DNA of 64,000 nt, taken from assembly GCF_003966895.1 (NCBI RefSeq), contig NZ_AP018449.1:1722501-1786500 (forward strand). The letters are read 5' to 3'. Positions 11,747-21,307 of the stretch are shown one piece after another. Each line of letters opens with the position of its first letter. The first letter of the stretch is position 1. A program made the position numbers and the translations under genes. The notes below the pieces were generated by a model that was not told the origin of the DNA, did not search any database, and saw nothing but the letters and a program-made list of their open reading frames with translations. This stretch comes from Methylomusa anaerophila. Its GTDB lineage: Bacteria > Bacillota > Negativicutes > Sporomusales > Sporomusaceae.

Positions 11747-12499
11747 ATGTTCGCGGCACTTCGAATTTTACGGCGCCATTTGGCAGTATTCCGCCGCATC
11801 TGGTGGACCAATGTCATGTTTAATTTTATTGAACCATTCCTATATCTTACTTCATTGGGGTACGGCCTGGGATCTTTTGTCCAGCAGATGGAAGGGGTGA
11901 GCTACATCCAGTACATCGCTCCCGGCATGGTAGCGTCTTCCGCCATGTTCGCCGCTACCTTTGAATGCACCTATGGAAGCTTTATCCGGCTTCACTACCA
12001 GAAAACCTTTCAGGCTATGCTGGCAGGACCGGTGACAGTACGGGACATTGTCATCGGTGAACTGGCCTATGGCACTTTTAGAAGCATAGTGTTCGGCATA
12101 GTCATATTGGTTGTAATTACCCTGTTGACTAACGTACAATCCTTCTGGGCTTTATTGATTCCCGTATTCTTAGTGGTTCCGGGCGTTGTCTTTTCCATCC
12201 TGGCGATGTGCTATACCGGTCTTACTCCCAACATCGACAACTTTAATTATTACATCACCTTGTTCATCACACCCAGCCATCTGTTTTCCGGGATTTTTTT
12301 CCCTATCAGCGCCATGCCGTCCTGGGTAGGGACGCTTGTCTGGTTTAATCCGATCTATCACAGTGTTGAGGTTTGCCGGGCCCTGGCTTTGGGTCAGCCG
12401 GATGCGGGACTATGGCTGCATGTGGGAATTCTGGCTGCCGCCGCCCTCATTTTGCTGCCTTTGCCGATACGGCTAATGGAAAAAAGATTAATTACCTGA
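11747..12499 (+). CDS. ABC-2 type transporter permease, NodJ-like
   Basis: A 250-residue integral membrane protein with about six hydrophobic segments and the ABC-2 signature near its C-terminus ('FSGIFFPISAMPSWVGTLVW'). ATG 11747 follows the ATPase stop by 2 bp with 'ggggaggagcg' upstream. It forms the membrane channel of the exporter. Confidence 0.9.
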   Translation: MFAALRILRRHLAVFRRIWWTNVMFNFIEPFLYLTSLGYGLGSFVQQMEGVSYIQYIAPGMVASSAMFAATFECTYGSFIRLHYQKTFQAMLAGPVTVRDIVIGELAYGTFRSIVFGIVILVVITLLTNVQSFWALLIPVFLVVPGVVFSILAMCYTGLTPNIDNFNYYITLFITPSHLFSGIFFPISAMPSWVGTLVWFNPIYHSVEVCRALALGQPDAGLWLHVGILAAAALILLPLPIRLMEKRLIT

Positions 12500-12506
12500 T
12501 AAAAAA

Positions 12507-12529
12507 AGCTGCCAATTTGATTGGCAGCT
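12507..12529. terminator. Hairpin after the ABC genes
   Basis: Perfect 10-bp arms 'agctgccaat' / 'attggcagct'. Seven A precede it, so the T tract serves transcripts of the minus strand. It is weaker as a plus-strand terminator. From 12530 to 12806 only a G-rich stretch with a weak hairpin is seen. Confidence 0.5.
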
Positions 12530-12806
12530 AAGCAGAGAGTGTGGGGGACGGACCCTTGGGCGGGGGAAAAGACTAGCGATAGGAAAGGCGTTTGGAAGTT
12601 TTGAGCTCCTTCCTTTCACTCCTATTTGCTGTTATTGTAGCGCACATTTTGCAGGAAATCAAAACGCCGGTAAGGCGGATTACCAGTCTGGCGTAAGGAT
12701 ATAGAGGAATACTAACATTTAAATTATGTAATCTTTGTATTGGACAAAATTGATGGGGTATTTCATTTGGTTGGGAAACAATATACTCGGTGGTGATGGT
12801 GTTTTC

Positions 12807-14075
12807 ATGAACGAATGCAGCAATAAACGGGCAGCCATGGTTACGTTGGCTGCTGTTACTCTTGGCCTTTTGGTGAGCTATCCATTCAAAGAAACATTTA
12901 TCGGCGGCGTTGTCGTCAGTGGCTGCAGTGCGGCGATGATTGGCGGCATTGCTGATTGGTTTGCCGTTACCGCTTTGTTCCGCCGTCCGCTGGGAATACC
13001 CTTTCGTACGGCTTTGATTCCCAACAACCGGGAACGAATTTTTGAAGCCATTGTTACAATGGTGGAGAAAGAACTGTTGTCAATGGATAATATCAAATTA
13101 ACTTTAAAGCAAATCAGTTTGACAGAACTTGCACTGCACTATGGAAATGCTGTTGAAGCCAGGGAGCGTCTACAATTAATTCTCGGACATGTGATTGAAG
13201 ATTTTCTCTTCGCTATTCGCGTGGATGAAGTACATAAAACATTGCTTCATTTTTTAAAGGACAATGCCGACGAAATTAAAGTGGCTCCTCTGGTTGGGCA
13301 GGCTGTGGAATGGTCTGTGCGTGAGGGGTTTGCCGATAGTTTTCTCGATCTTTTGGTAAGGGAATTTGAGCAGATGGCACGGCAGGAAGAGACCGTTCAA
13401 TTGATTGCCAAAATCTACCGGCGAGCAATGGCGGCTTACTCTTCCCGGCAGAACCAGCGGAAAGTGGCAAGCTGGATACTTGAAAACCTTTTACATGTTG
13501 CCCCCGAGACGGTAGCGGCGGTTATCCAGGGAAAATTACTTGCCTATTTGGATCAACTTCACGATCCTGAGCAGTGTGAACGGCGCAAAATGAAGGTGTG
13601 GCTGCTGAAATTAGCTAAAGATTTAAAAACCGATTCCGAGTTTCAGCGGCAGGCCGAAAAGTTAAAAAAGAAGATATTATTCCAGCCAGAGCTGGAAAAT
13701 TACCTGACCGCCTTATTTTGTGAAATGCGCACTGTACTGCTCGAAAATTCGGCCAATATGCGCAGCTGGACAAACAAGATCATGGAACAGTTTGGACAGT
13801 TTTGGTCCGGGGTTGCCTGTGATTCAAGCCAGCGGGAAGAAATTGACAATATGCTAAACAGCGGCCTAAGTAAATGGATTGACGCTCATCATACGGAAAT
13901 CGGCAGCATGGTCGCGGGATATTTGCGAAGATGGAGCAGTGATGAACTGGTATGCTACATTGAAACAAGAGTGGGTAATGACCTGCAAATGATCCGTATC
14001 AGCGGGTCAGTGGTAGGCGGTGTTGCCGGGATGCTTCTGTTTTTGCTTACATCCTGGCTGGGGGTGGCGCGATGA
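12807..14075 (+). CDS. DUF445 membrane-anchored protein, first of pair
   Basis: This 422-residue protein has an N-terminal hydrophobic segment, the DUF445 hallmark 'GGIADWFAVTALFRRPLGIP' at about residue 45, a long helical middle region and a C-terminal hydrophobic anchor ('VVGGVAGMLLFLLTSW'). Upstream TTG or ATG codons at 12735 and 12753 exist but lack ribosome sites, so ATG 12807 is preferred without certainty. It overlaps the second DUF445 gene by 4 nt and the two are surely co-transcribed. The molecular function of the family is not established. Confidence 0.82.
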   Translation: MNECSNKRAAMVTLAAVTLGLLVSYPFKETFIGGVVVSGCSAAMIGGIADWFAVTALFRRPLGIPFRTALIPNNRERIFEAIVTMVEKELLSMDNIKLTLKQISLTELALHYGNAVEARERLQLILGHVIEDFLFAIRVDEVHKTLLHFLKDNADEIKVAPLVGQAVEWSVREGFADSFLDLLVREFEQMARQEETVQLIAKIYRRAMAAYSSRQNQRKVASWILENLLHVAPETVAAVIQGKLLAYLDQLHDPEQCERRKMKVWLLKLAKDLKTDSEFQRQAEKLKKKILFQPELENYLTALFCEMRTVLLENSANMRSWTNKIMEQFGQFWSGVACDSSQREEIDNMLNSGLSKWIDAHHTEIGSMVAGYLRRWSSDELVCYIETRVGNDLQMIRISGSVVGGVAGMLLFLLTSWLGVAR

Positions 14076-15415
14076 ACAAGCAGAAAGCCAACATCATTCT
14101 TGCCCTCGCTTTCCTAGTGTTTAGTCTGGCTGTGGCCGTTAAGTATTATTATCCGGCCGGCTTTTGGGCCAGGCTGCTATTAACCGTAGCGGAAGCAAGT
14201 CTGGTTGGCGGTATTGCCGATTGGTTTGCAGTGACGGCATTATTTCGTAAACCTTTGGGCTTTCCGTATCACACCGCCCTCATTCCGCGTAACCGGCAGC
14301 GAATTATAGCGGCGTTGGCTAACGCTGTGGAGCGGGACTTTTTGAGCAAGGAATCCATAAAAGCGCGGTTAGAGAAAGCAAGAGTGATGGAATGGATTAT
14401 CAAGCAGGCTGACAGCAGAAGGACCGGCGTACGCCTTCGCCGGTTCATCTCTCAGATCGTTGAGGAGGCAATTGCTACCATCAATCCGGCGGTTGTCGGC
14501 AAATATTTGAATCAGGCGATAAAAAACGCTCTAAAATCGCAGCCAATCGCTACTTATGCGGCTGCCGGCGCCCGTTGGGCACAGGGGGAAGACAAAGACA
14601 GATTGTTGTATGAAGCCATTTTGGATGAATTGATTGAGTTGGTACGGGATTCTAAAACACGGGAAGCTATCTTTTTCTATCTTGAAGGAATTAAACAGAA
14701 GGAAGCAAACAAAACGTGGCTCGCCAGCGTATTAACCGGGGTGATGGAACAAACGGACAGTTTGAATCTGGTAGATGCCGCCATTGCTCTGCAGAATGAG
14801 ATAATCATAGCATTAGCGGAAATGAGAGTGGAGCAGAATCACCCGATTTGGCTTTGGTTTCGTGAAGAATTGACCGTTGTGGTGGAAAATCTGGAAACAA
14901 ACGAAAATTGGATTGCGGCAACTGACTTATGGAAGGACGGCGTTTTAAACCGTATTGATCTCTCCGAGCCTTTGGCGGCGGCAGCTGCCAGCGCCCTTCA
15001 TTCGCTAGGCGGCAGTCAAACCGCGGCGCCGGCAGGTTCAGTCAGCCGGGGTGACTCGCGGCAGTTCATAGTTGATTCAATCATGACTGAAATAGAAAAG
15101 TACTGGGAAAAGTTTAAAAACAACCGGAAAATGATGAACCAGGTAGAAACCTACATCCGGGAACTGATTCTACAGATCGTGGATAACGAGCATCATTTAA
15201 TTGGTGAAGCTGTGCAAACGGCGCTAAACAGGCTGACGGATGAGGACTTAAACTACTTTATTGAAGATAAAGCCGGCGATGATTTGCAATGGATACGCAT
15301 CAATGGCGTGGTAGTCGGCGCTGTAGTCGGGCTATTTCTCACCCTATTTTTGCATTTTATTTATGATCCGTACTTAGTGCCAACAATACGTCAATTGGTT
15401 GAGATTCGCCTATAA
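14072..15415 (+). CDS. DUF445 membrane-anchored protein, second of pair
   Basis: A 447-residue paralogue of the preceding gene with the same plan: N-terminal membrane helix, 'GGIADWFAVTALFRKPLGFP', helical body, and C-terminal anchor 'VVVGAVVGLFLTLFLHF'. Both copies repeat 'AGDDLQWIRINGVVVG'-type ends. The ATG overlaps the upstream stop (ATGA). The pair probably acts as a hetero-oligomer at the membrane. Function unknown. Confidence 0.85.
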   Translation: MNKQKANIILALAFLVFSLAVAVKYYYPAGFWARLLLTVAEASLVGGIADWFAVTALFRKPLGFPYHTALIPRNRQRIIAALANAVERDFLSKESIKARLEKARVMEWIIKQADSRRTGVRLRRFISQIVEEAIATINPAVVGKYLNQAIKNALKSQPIATYAAAGARWAQGEDKDRLLYEAILDELIELVRDSKTREAIFFYLEGIKQKEANKTWLASVLTGVMEQTDSLNLVDAAIALQNEIIIALAEMRVEQNHPIWLWFREELTVVVENLETNENWIAATDLWKDGVLNRIDLSEPLAAAAASALHSLGGSQTAAPAGSVSRGDSRQFIVDSIMTEIEKYWEKFKNNRKMMNQVETYIRELILQIVDNEHHLIGEAVQTALNRLTDEDLNYFIEDKAGDDLQWIRINGVVVGAVVGLFLTLFLHFIYDPYLVPTIRQLVEIRL

Positions 15416-15420
15416 GTGGG

Positions 15421-15540
15421 GAACTGCTTATAAGCCGCCATCTGCGTCGTTGCTCCTGTGGTCCTCACTACAGCGTACAACCAGTACGCTTCCGTTCCGG
15501 TCCTCGTCGCGCCTAGCATCTGACGACTTCTAAGCAGTTC
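15421..15540 (+). repeat. MITE-like repeat, copy D
   Basis: 120 bp with perfect 10-bp ends 'gaactgctta' / 'taagcagttc', very similar to copy B throughout ('catctgcgtcgttgctcctg', 'cgcgcctagcatctgacga'). It begins 5 bp after the DUF445 stop. Confidence 0.8.
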
Positions 15541-15630
15541 GTGGCTTTTGATAGGTTGGCCAATTATAAGGAAGAGGTTGACGTAAAAGCAATATGGCAA
15601 CACACATCTGCAGAAGCGGAAGCAAAAAAT

Positions 15631-15675
15631 AAAAGCGCAAGACATTGCACTTGAAGTGGTGCAAGCTTGCGCTTT
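15631..15675. terminator. Bidirectional terminator between convergent genes
   Basis: Outer arms 'aaaagcgcaag' (15631-15641) and 'cttgcgctttt' (15665-15675) with an inner 'ttgcac' / 'gtggtgcaa' stem. It serves the DUF445 operon on the plus strand and the PhoH gene on the minus strand. Confidence 0.8.
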
Positions 15676-15754
15676 TCATATCGATACATTTCCCTAACGG
15701 ATAGTTATTTTTTTCGAACATATTTAGTGTTGGGAGAGCCTTTTTAAATATAAG

Positions 15755-17140
15755 TTACAGCCGTAAGGACGCTTCGGCAGCCAGGGGTGACCGTTCGCAC
15801 TCGTCATGGTTCAGGGTGACCTGGAAGCAGAGCTTGCTGCCCTTCATTTTTTCGGATGCATAAACTAATCCGTTGGTACGGCTGTCTAAAAAAGGATGGT
15901 CAATTTGTTCCGGGTCGCCAAGGAGTATGATTTTGGTACCTAGGCCAGGCCGGGTAATTACACCTTTTGCCTGGCGAGGAGTGGAATTTTGCATTTCGTC
16001 GAGAATAATCCAGTATTTTTGCAGTGAGCGGCCCCGCTGATAGGCCAGAGCTTCCGTCTGGACGATATGTCTATCAAATAGCATTTGTACGGTATCTTCG
16101 GCCTGTTCAATTTCCTTCGGCTCAGTCATGTTATGACCCGACATAAGGGTGAACAGGTTGTCGCGGATGGCGCGCATGTAGGGGTCAATTTTATCCTGCT
16201 CGGAACCCGGCAGATAACCTAAATCCTCATCCATCGGTACATTGGGTCGGCAAATCAGGAGGTGATGATAGGCCCGGGGCCTGCAGTCCAGGTGGTTGTA
16301 CAGGCCGACGGCCAGAGAGTAAAAAGTCTTGGCAGTGCCGGCCGGACCCTTAATAATGACAAGCGGCGCTTCTTCCGCACTGAGCATGAGGCATTCTTGC
16401 ATGAATACCTGCCCGACATTGCGCGGTGAAACGCCGAAAGGGTTACGGTTCCGATATCTAAGATGCACAATTTTATTCCCGTCAAAACGGCCAAGAGCGG
16501 TATGTCGGTTGTTATCAGTGGAACGAATGAGAAAAAATTGGTTGGTAATCAGTTCAATCGGAACCAGGTTATGAGTACCTTCATCAAAAAAGCTGAGCGC
16601 TGCCGGGTCAATGTAATTGCTGTCATCAGCATGGAAGGAGTTGATGATATGGGAGGAGGTATAGACAACGGCTCGACCGGTATATTGCTCTTCCACACTT
16701 GCGACTTTTTCGTTGCGGAAATCCTCTGCTTGGATGCTGAGGATGGCGGCTTTTACTCGCATATTGGTATCCCGGCTTACTAAAATAGTGTGCAAATTGT
16801 CTTCGGATAAACCTTTGCAGACCTGCAAAATCCTGTTGTCGGCCTTGGTGCGGTCCCAGTATGGCGGCATTTCGGTGTCAAGGTGATTAGACTCGATACG
16901 TAAAAGCCCGCCCTGATCATTGAGAGACACGCCGGTCAAGAGATTGCCTTTCAGCCGCATAGCGTCAATCATCCGGCTGACAAGACGGCTGTTGGCGCCG
17001 CGCTCACTGGTTTCGGACTTAAACCTGTCAAGTTCTTCCAAAACCACTTCGGGAATGATTACCGTGTGTTCGTTGAAAGCATTAATAGCGTAGGGAGAGT
17101 GTAATAGAACATTCGTGTCAAGCACATAATACTTTATCAA
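15755..17140 (-). CDS. PIN domain-PhoH family ATPase
   Basis: A 461-residue fusion of an N-terminal PIN ribonuclease-like domain ('YYVLDTNVLLHSP' with the first catalytic Asp; 'SRDTNMRVKA' carries further acids) and a C-terminal PhoH P-loop ATPase ('IKGPAGTAKTFYSLAVGL' Walker A, 'WIILDEMQNSTPRQ' Walker B). This architecture matches Bacillus YlaK/PhoH2 proteins, described as RNA helicase/ribonucleases. The start is TTG 17140 with 'aaaggggg' 6 nt upstream. It is a single gene, convergent with DUF445. Confidence 0.9.
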   Translation of the reverse strand: MIKYYVLDTNVLLHSPYAINAFNEHTVIIPEVVLEELDRFKSETSERGANSRLVSRMIDAMRLKGNLLTGVSLNDQGGLLRIESNHLDTEMPPYWDRTKADNRILQVCKGLSEDNLHTILVSRDTNMRVKAAILSIQAEDFRNEKVASVEEQYTGRAVVYTSSHIINSFHADDSNYIDPAALSFFDEGTHNLVPIELITNQFFLIRSTDNNRHTALGRFDGNKIVHLRYRNRNPFGVSPRNVGQVFMQECLMLSAEEAPLVIIKGPAGTAKTFYSLAVGLYNHLDCRPRAYHHLLICRPNVPMDEDLGYLPGSEQDKIDPYMRAIRDNLFTLMSGHNMTEPKEIEQAEDTVQMLFDRHIVQTEALAYQRGRSLQKYWIILDEMQNSTPRQAKGVITRPGLGTKIILLGDPEQIDHPFLDSRTNGLVYASEKMKGSKLCFQVTLNHDECERSPLAAEASLRL

Positions 17141-17514
17141 CGCAATCCCCCTTTTTTTGATCTGACTTAACCTTAACATTGCAACAATTTAGCCTGGAAT
17201 AATCCATCCTATAATCCATTTTACTAGAATGATATCACCAATATGTTAGCATTTTATTAAGTCCGCCTTAAAATGCTAAACTGGGCTGTTAGCTCACCAC
17301 CTCACCAGATAATGCATATAGTACAGGGTAAAAAATCGAAACACAGTTGCCGTGAAAAAGGGTAGTCCTTAGCCTTTGCCAACAGAAATTTGACGCAAGC
17401 TATATATTTATTATACTGCTTATAGGCCTATTTGGCTATATCACGAAATTCAATCGAATTTCAGGAGAATTTCAGTCAATTTTAGTCAATCTTAGTCATG
17501 GTGGTGAACAAAAA
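17141..17514. other. Intergenic region between divergent genes
   Basis: 374 bp separate the PhoH gene from the ProC-like gene. It is AT-rich and has three short near-repeats 'agtcaat(t/c)tta' at about 17473-17496 before the plus-strand gene. No ORF or convincing promoter pair stands out. Confidence 0.5.
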
Positions 17515-18198
17515 ATGAAATTTGGACTTATTGGCGTTGGCCGTATGGGGAAGGTTTTGGCTAGCAGGCTGTCTGCCCATGCGGATGTACTGATTTACGA
17601 CCGGGATGGAGTTAAGCTGAATGAGGTAGCAGATGAATTAGGCCTTATGGCGGCAAATGATCTTGCGGAGATCGCATCGCTGGGAACAGTCGTCCTGGTT
17701 GTGCCTGATAGAGAGGTGATCAGCTGCATCAAGGATTTTAATTTGCTCAAAAGACCGCTTCATGTTATTAACGTTGCCACCAATGTAGCTCAACACGTTC
17801 TGGAAGAAACTGCAGCAAAGCATGTCCGTTGCATTGGGGTAAAATTTGTGGCCCATGCCCGCGAAATGGCTTTGGGCTCAGAGCCGGTAATTATTGTTAA
17901 TGAATGGCCGGTGGAATTAACCATGCTGGCTGCGGAAATCTTTGCTCCGGTTGGAAAAATTATTATCGGGCAGGCTGATCAGGTGAGTCTCATTAATACC
18001 AAAGCAGTAGAGATGGCGTTGACGGCTGCCGTTGAGATTGAAGAAGCTCTAACCAAAGAGCACTATTATGATCCGGATATTATAAAAAGCGCTATCCGGC
18101 AAGTGGCGGCAGGCGCTTTAAAAGGATACGCCGACGGAGATCTGGGACCTTTTGCCCGGGAAATTGTTCAAGCGATACGGGCAAAAATGAAAAGATAA
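17515..18198 (+). CDS. ProC-like NAD(P)-binding dehydrogenase
   Basis: A 227-residue Rossmann-fold protein starting 'MKFGLIGVGRMGKVLASRL', which is the F420/NADP oxidoreductase or pyrroline-5-carboxylate reductase N-terminal motif. It is shorter than ProC (about 270 residues) and lacks an obvious ProC dimerisation signature, so the substrate is uncertain. 'ggtggtgaac' lies upstream of the ATG. It stands alone, with a terminator directly downstream. Confidence 0.7.
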   Translation: MKFGLIGVGRMGKVLASRLSAHADVLIYDRDGVKLNEVADELGLMAANDLAEIASLGTVVLVVPDREVISCIKDFNLLKRPLHVINVATNVAQHVLEETAAKHVRCIGVKFVAHAREMALGSEPVIIVNEWPVELTMLAAEIFAPVGKIIIGQADQVSLINTKAVEMALTAAVEIEEALTKEHYYDPDIIKSAIRQVAAGALKGYADGDLGPFAREIVQAIRAKMKR

Positions 18199-18239
18199 AA
18201 CTCGTTTAGCTTTTCATTTTTGGAACCTGATAACAGACA

Positions 18240-18283
18240 AGGAAGAGGCATGACTCTCTTTAACGGGAAGTCATGCTTCTTAT
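18240..18283. terminator. Terminator between convergent genes
   Basis: Arms 'aagaggcatgact' and 'agtcatgcttctt' flank a 12-nt loop between the ProC-like gene and the response-regulator gene. Confidence 0.7.
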
Positions 18284-18975
18284 TATAACGGATTAAATCT
18301 ATAGCCTGTTCCCCACAATGTTTCGATATACTCCGGGTTCGACGGGTCTTTTTCAATCTTTTTACGTATTTTTTGGATATGCACGGCTACGGTTGCCGTA
18401 TCTCCATAGGACTCATCGCCCCATATGCAATCAAAAATATATTCCTTGGTAAAAACGATGTTTGGATGCGAAGCCAAGAATACTAAAAGTTCATACTCCT
18501 TTGTTGTCAGTTGAACCTCTCTTCCGTTCACAAAAACCTTGTGCGATGCCGGATTGATTTCCAGCCCTTTATGCTGTATCACTTGGGAAGCTGCTGTGTG
18601 TCCTTTAAGGCGTTCGTATCTCTTTATATGAGATTTGACCCTGGCTACCAGCTCGGCTGGGCTAAAAGGTTTCACTAAATAATCGTCGGCGCCAAAATCC
18701 AAGCCTCTGATTTTATCAATATCCTCGCCTTTGGCTGAAACAACAATGATTGGCACTTCCAGTGCTTTTCTGGTCTCTTTAATAATTTCATAGCCATCTT
18801 TGTGGGGCAGCATCAAATCCACAACAATCACATCATACATGCCGGAGACAGCCTTTTTCAGTCCCTGCAGTCCATCCGGAACGATCTCCGCCTTATACCC
18901 GTTTAATTGCAGAAAGTCGCGCTCCAGTTCAGCGATATCCAGATCATCCTCAATAATCAAGACGCGTTTCATCAT
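18283..18975 (-). CDS. OmpR/PhoB-family response regulator
   Basis: A 230-residue two-domain regulator: receiver with acidic pair 'IIEDD', phospho-acceptor in 'VIVVDLMLPHKDG', 'VVSAKG' and 'YLVKPF', then a winged-helix DNA-binding domain ('LTTKEYELLVFLASHP', 'VHIQKIRKKIEKDP', 'GTGYRFNPL'). Start ATG 18975 follows 'gcgagg'. The gene overlaps the 3' end of the upstream kinase by 26 nt and is the third gene of a minus-strand cassette. Confidence 0.92.
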   Translation of the reverse strand: MMKRVLIIEDDLDIAELERDFLQLNGYKAEIVPDGLQGLKKAVSGMYDVIVVDLMLPHKDGYEIIKETRKALEVPIIVVSAKGEDIDKIRGLDFGADDYLVKPFSPAELVARVKSHIKRYERLKGHTAASQVIQHKGLEINPASHKVFVNGREVQLTTKEYELLVFLASHPNIVFTKEYIFDCIWGDESYGDTATVAVHIQKIRKKIEKDPSNPEYIETLWGTGYRFNPL

Positions 18976-20029
18976 AAACCTCGCTTTGGGTATTTTGCAG
19001 AATCGGCAACATGATTGTAAAGCAAGTGCCTTCATCAGCAATGCTGGTAGCAGTAATTTTTCCTCCATGGGCTTCCACCAGTTCCTTGGCTATGGCCAGT
19101 CCCAGGCCGGTGCTCATGAAGTCTTTTGTGCGCTCGGGGTCAATGCGGAAAAAACGGTCAAAAATAAAGGGCAGTTTATCTGCGGGGATTCCAGGTCCGT
19201 TGTCTCGGACATCAATGCAGACAAAGTCATTACGGTGGTACATTTTAATCTCTATGGACAAATTATTATCCGGTCCGTGTTTGACTGCATTATTAATAAT
19301 ATTATTAAGGGCCTGATGGAATCTTTTTCCATCTATGCCGACACAACCATCCTGCTCCAATTCATCGAGATATTGAAACCTGATTTTTCGTTCTTCAAGA
19401 TCGAACTTGTATTCTTCCATTAGATCATTCATGAAATCCCGGATTGACACCGTTTCAAAGTGAAAATCTAATTTTTGCAGGTCCAACTTCGAAAATAAGA
19501 AGAGGTCGTCAATGAGTTTATTGATATAGACCGTGTTATGGTAAATTGTTTTTAAATATTTATTTTTGGTTTCGGCATGTTCGACCGGTCCGTCCAATAG
19601 TGCCTCAATATAACCTTGAATTGCCGTGATTGGTGTTTTCAAATCGTGGGAGATATTTGCAATTAATGTTTTTCTATTTTCCTCGTATTCGGCTTTTATT
19701 TTCTCGCTTTCATACAGTTTTTGGGCCATTTCGTTGAAAGAAGCGATCAACAAACCAATATCGTTTGGCTTGTCATACTCTATTTTTATATTATAATTGC
19801 CTTTGGAAATTTCATCCACACCTTGCCTGAGTTTTTCAATTGGTGTAAATATTCGTTTTTCTAAACGCCAAAGGAAGATAAAATGAATGACTTCCTTGAT
19901 ACCGATCAAAACTGCGAAAAAGATGCCGACGCCTTTGATGCCAACCCAGCTAAACAATAAGTAGAGGATGATTATGTTGAACAATACAGCAGCCGGGCGA
20001 ATATAACGAAAATATCTGTGATATCTCAT
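18950..20029 (-). CDS. Sensor histidine kinase with two N-terminal membrane helices
   Basis: From ATG 20029 (with 'aagga' 5 nt upstream) the protein is 359 residues: two close hydrophobic segments ('AVLFNIIILYLLFSWVG', 'GIFFAVLIGIKEVIHFIF') with almost no external loop, HAMP, H-box 'ISHDLKTPITAIQGY', N-box 'NNIINNAVKH' and G-boxes 'DNGPGIP', 'GLGLAIA'. The frame stays open upstream to GTG 20134, adding a His-rich stretch ('HHIH', 'RHHHKEF'). A strong anti-16S match 'gggaggtgatcc' overlaps that GTG, so a longer form is possible. The lack of a sensor domain suggests intramembrane sensing or a partner protein. Confidence 0.88.
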   Translation of the reverse strand: MRYHRYFRYIRPAAVLFNIIILYLLFSWVGIKGVGIFFAVLIGIKEVIHFIFLWRLEKRIFTPIEKLRQGVDEISKGNYNIKIEYDKPNDIGLLIASFNEMAQKLYESEKIKAEYEENRKTLIANISHDLKTPITAIQGYIEALLDGPVEHAETKNKYLKTIYHNTVYINKLIDDLFLFSKLDLQKLDFHFETVSIRDFMNDLMEEYKFDLEERKIRFQYLDELEQDGCVGIDGKRFHQALNNIINNAVKHGPDNNLSIEIKMYHRNDFVCIDVRDNGPGIPADKLPFIFDRFFRIDPERTKDFMSTGLGLAIAKELVEAHGGKITATSIADEGTCFTIMLPILQNTQSEVYDETRLDY

Positions 20030-20186
20030 GAATTCCTTATGATGATGTCGCAAAAGGGTTGCATGAACTTTTCGCCGGTTTTGTTTATCCGGCCAGGAGT
20101 GGATGTGATGGTTGTCGCGTATAATCAGGATCACCTCCCTTTTATTACTAAAATATCACCATATTGTCTATTCCTTACCAGGGATA

Positions 20187-20217
20187 TAAGGGCGCAAAAA
20201 TGCTATTTGCGCCCTTA
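20187..20217. promoter_or_regulatory. Intercistronic hairpin
   Basis: Perfect 12-bp arms 'taagggcgcaaa' / 'tttgcgccctta' lie in the gap between the His-rich gene and the kinase gene. No T tract follows on the minus strand, so an mRNA-processing or stability stem is more likely than a terminator. Confidence 0.5.
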
Positions 20218-20298
20218 ATGCACGGTTTCAAGACCTTATAACACTGCGAAGTGTCCTGTCAACTGATTTATTTTGCTATTATAGTTTTATACTTTGTT

Positions 20299-20961
20299 TT
20301 ACCAGGCAAAGGACAATTCAGCCATTGCTTTAAATTTATGCTGTTCATTTTGGTCGTCTTTTTGGTTTCCGTCGAAGTCCATTATAATCTTCTCAACTTC
20401 ATAATTTTTATTGATGAACATGTTAAACGTGAAATTGTGGTTTTCCATACTGCAGAACTCTTTCATAAAGACGTGATCCCCGTGATGATGGCACGTAGTA
20501 TCTGCATGGCTTATTTTTTCCCGGATTAACGCTTTCATTTCTTCCGGTAAATCCCTGGCCTGCAGCGAAATAATGATGGTTTTATCGTCTTGCTCTTCGG
20601 CTTGCATGCTATTTAAGATGCTGAATGCAAAGGCAAGCTTATTCAGTTTTCTTTTTATACCCCCGGAATTAGCAGCATGATGACGGAGCATGTGCTTCAT
20701 AAATTCATGACGCCTGCTTTCAGCCGGGTACTGCCTGGTAAATTCGGTATTGCTTTCATGCTTTACCTTTTTTCCCTCATAATCCAGGTCGGTTGAGATC
20801 TTGGCTTTGGTCTGCCCGGTTACTAAATTTTTTTCAAATTCATTTTGCAGGAAAAAAATTTTTGTTTGGTCTTTTTGCACTTCCACTTTTACGGCACCAT
20901 TAAAAACCTCTTTGTCTTTCATTGTTTTGACTACGTCATACAAAAGCTTAATTTTATTCAT
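20299..20961 (-). CDS. Uncharacterised soluble protein with a His-rich segment
   Basis: A 220-residue protein I do not recognise. It is predicted soluble and highly charged, with 'RRHEFMKHMLRHH' near residue 90 and a metal-like 'HADTTCHHHGDH' near residue 160. ATG 20961 follows 'aaggagg' at normal spacing. It is the first gene of a minus-strand cassette with the kinase and regulator. The kinase lacks a sensor domain, so this protein could be its cytoplasmic or metal-responsive partner. That role is inference. Confidence 0.7.
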   Translation of the reverse strand: MNKIKLLYDVVKTMKDKEVFNGAVKVEVQKDQTKIFFLQNEFEKNLVTGQTKAKISTDLDYEGKKVKHESNTEFTRQYPAESRRHEFMKHMLRHHAANSGGIKRKLNKLAFAFSILNSMQAEEQDDKTIIISLQARDLPEEMKALIREKISHADTTCHHHGDHVFMKEFCSMENHNFTFNMFINKNYEVEKIIMDFDGNQKDDQNEQHKFKAMAELSFAW

Positions 20962-21307
20962 GCCCAATAACCTCCTTATTTTCCCTGTGATGAGGTTATT
21001 ATAAACAGCAATTTTAAATTGGCTTTAAAGCATTTATTAAAAATTTATAAAGATTCATAAATAATTTATTCAGCAAAATTTGCAATTAAAGATGATGCCT
21101 GTTAAGATCTGATAAGACCCTTTATTTTTAACAAAGAAAATATAATACTATTAAAGGACTTTATTCCCTCCCATGGAATTTAAAAGGAGTGTCCGATAAG
21201 CGGTTAAACGGCCTGCTTGGCTTTGCCTCTACAGAATGAATACATAAACCCGGCTGTGCCAATTCTTTAATGCGACTATATAGTTAAACACTTAAGGAGG
21301 AAAAATA
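20962..21307. other. Intergenic region between divergent genes
   Basis: 346 bp, AT-rich on the left. It holds the upstream region of the minus-strand cassette and, at the right end, 'aaggaggaaaaata' preceding the GTG start of DUF1015. No RNA motif or ORF was recognised. Confidence 0.4.
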
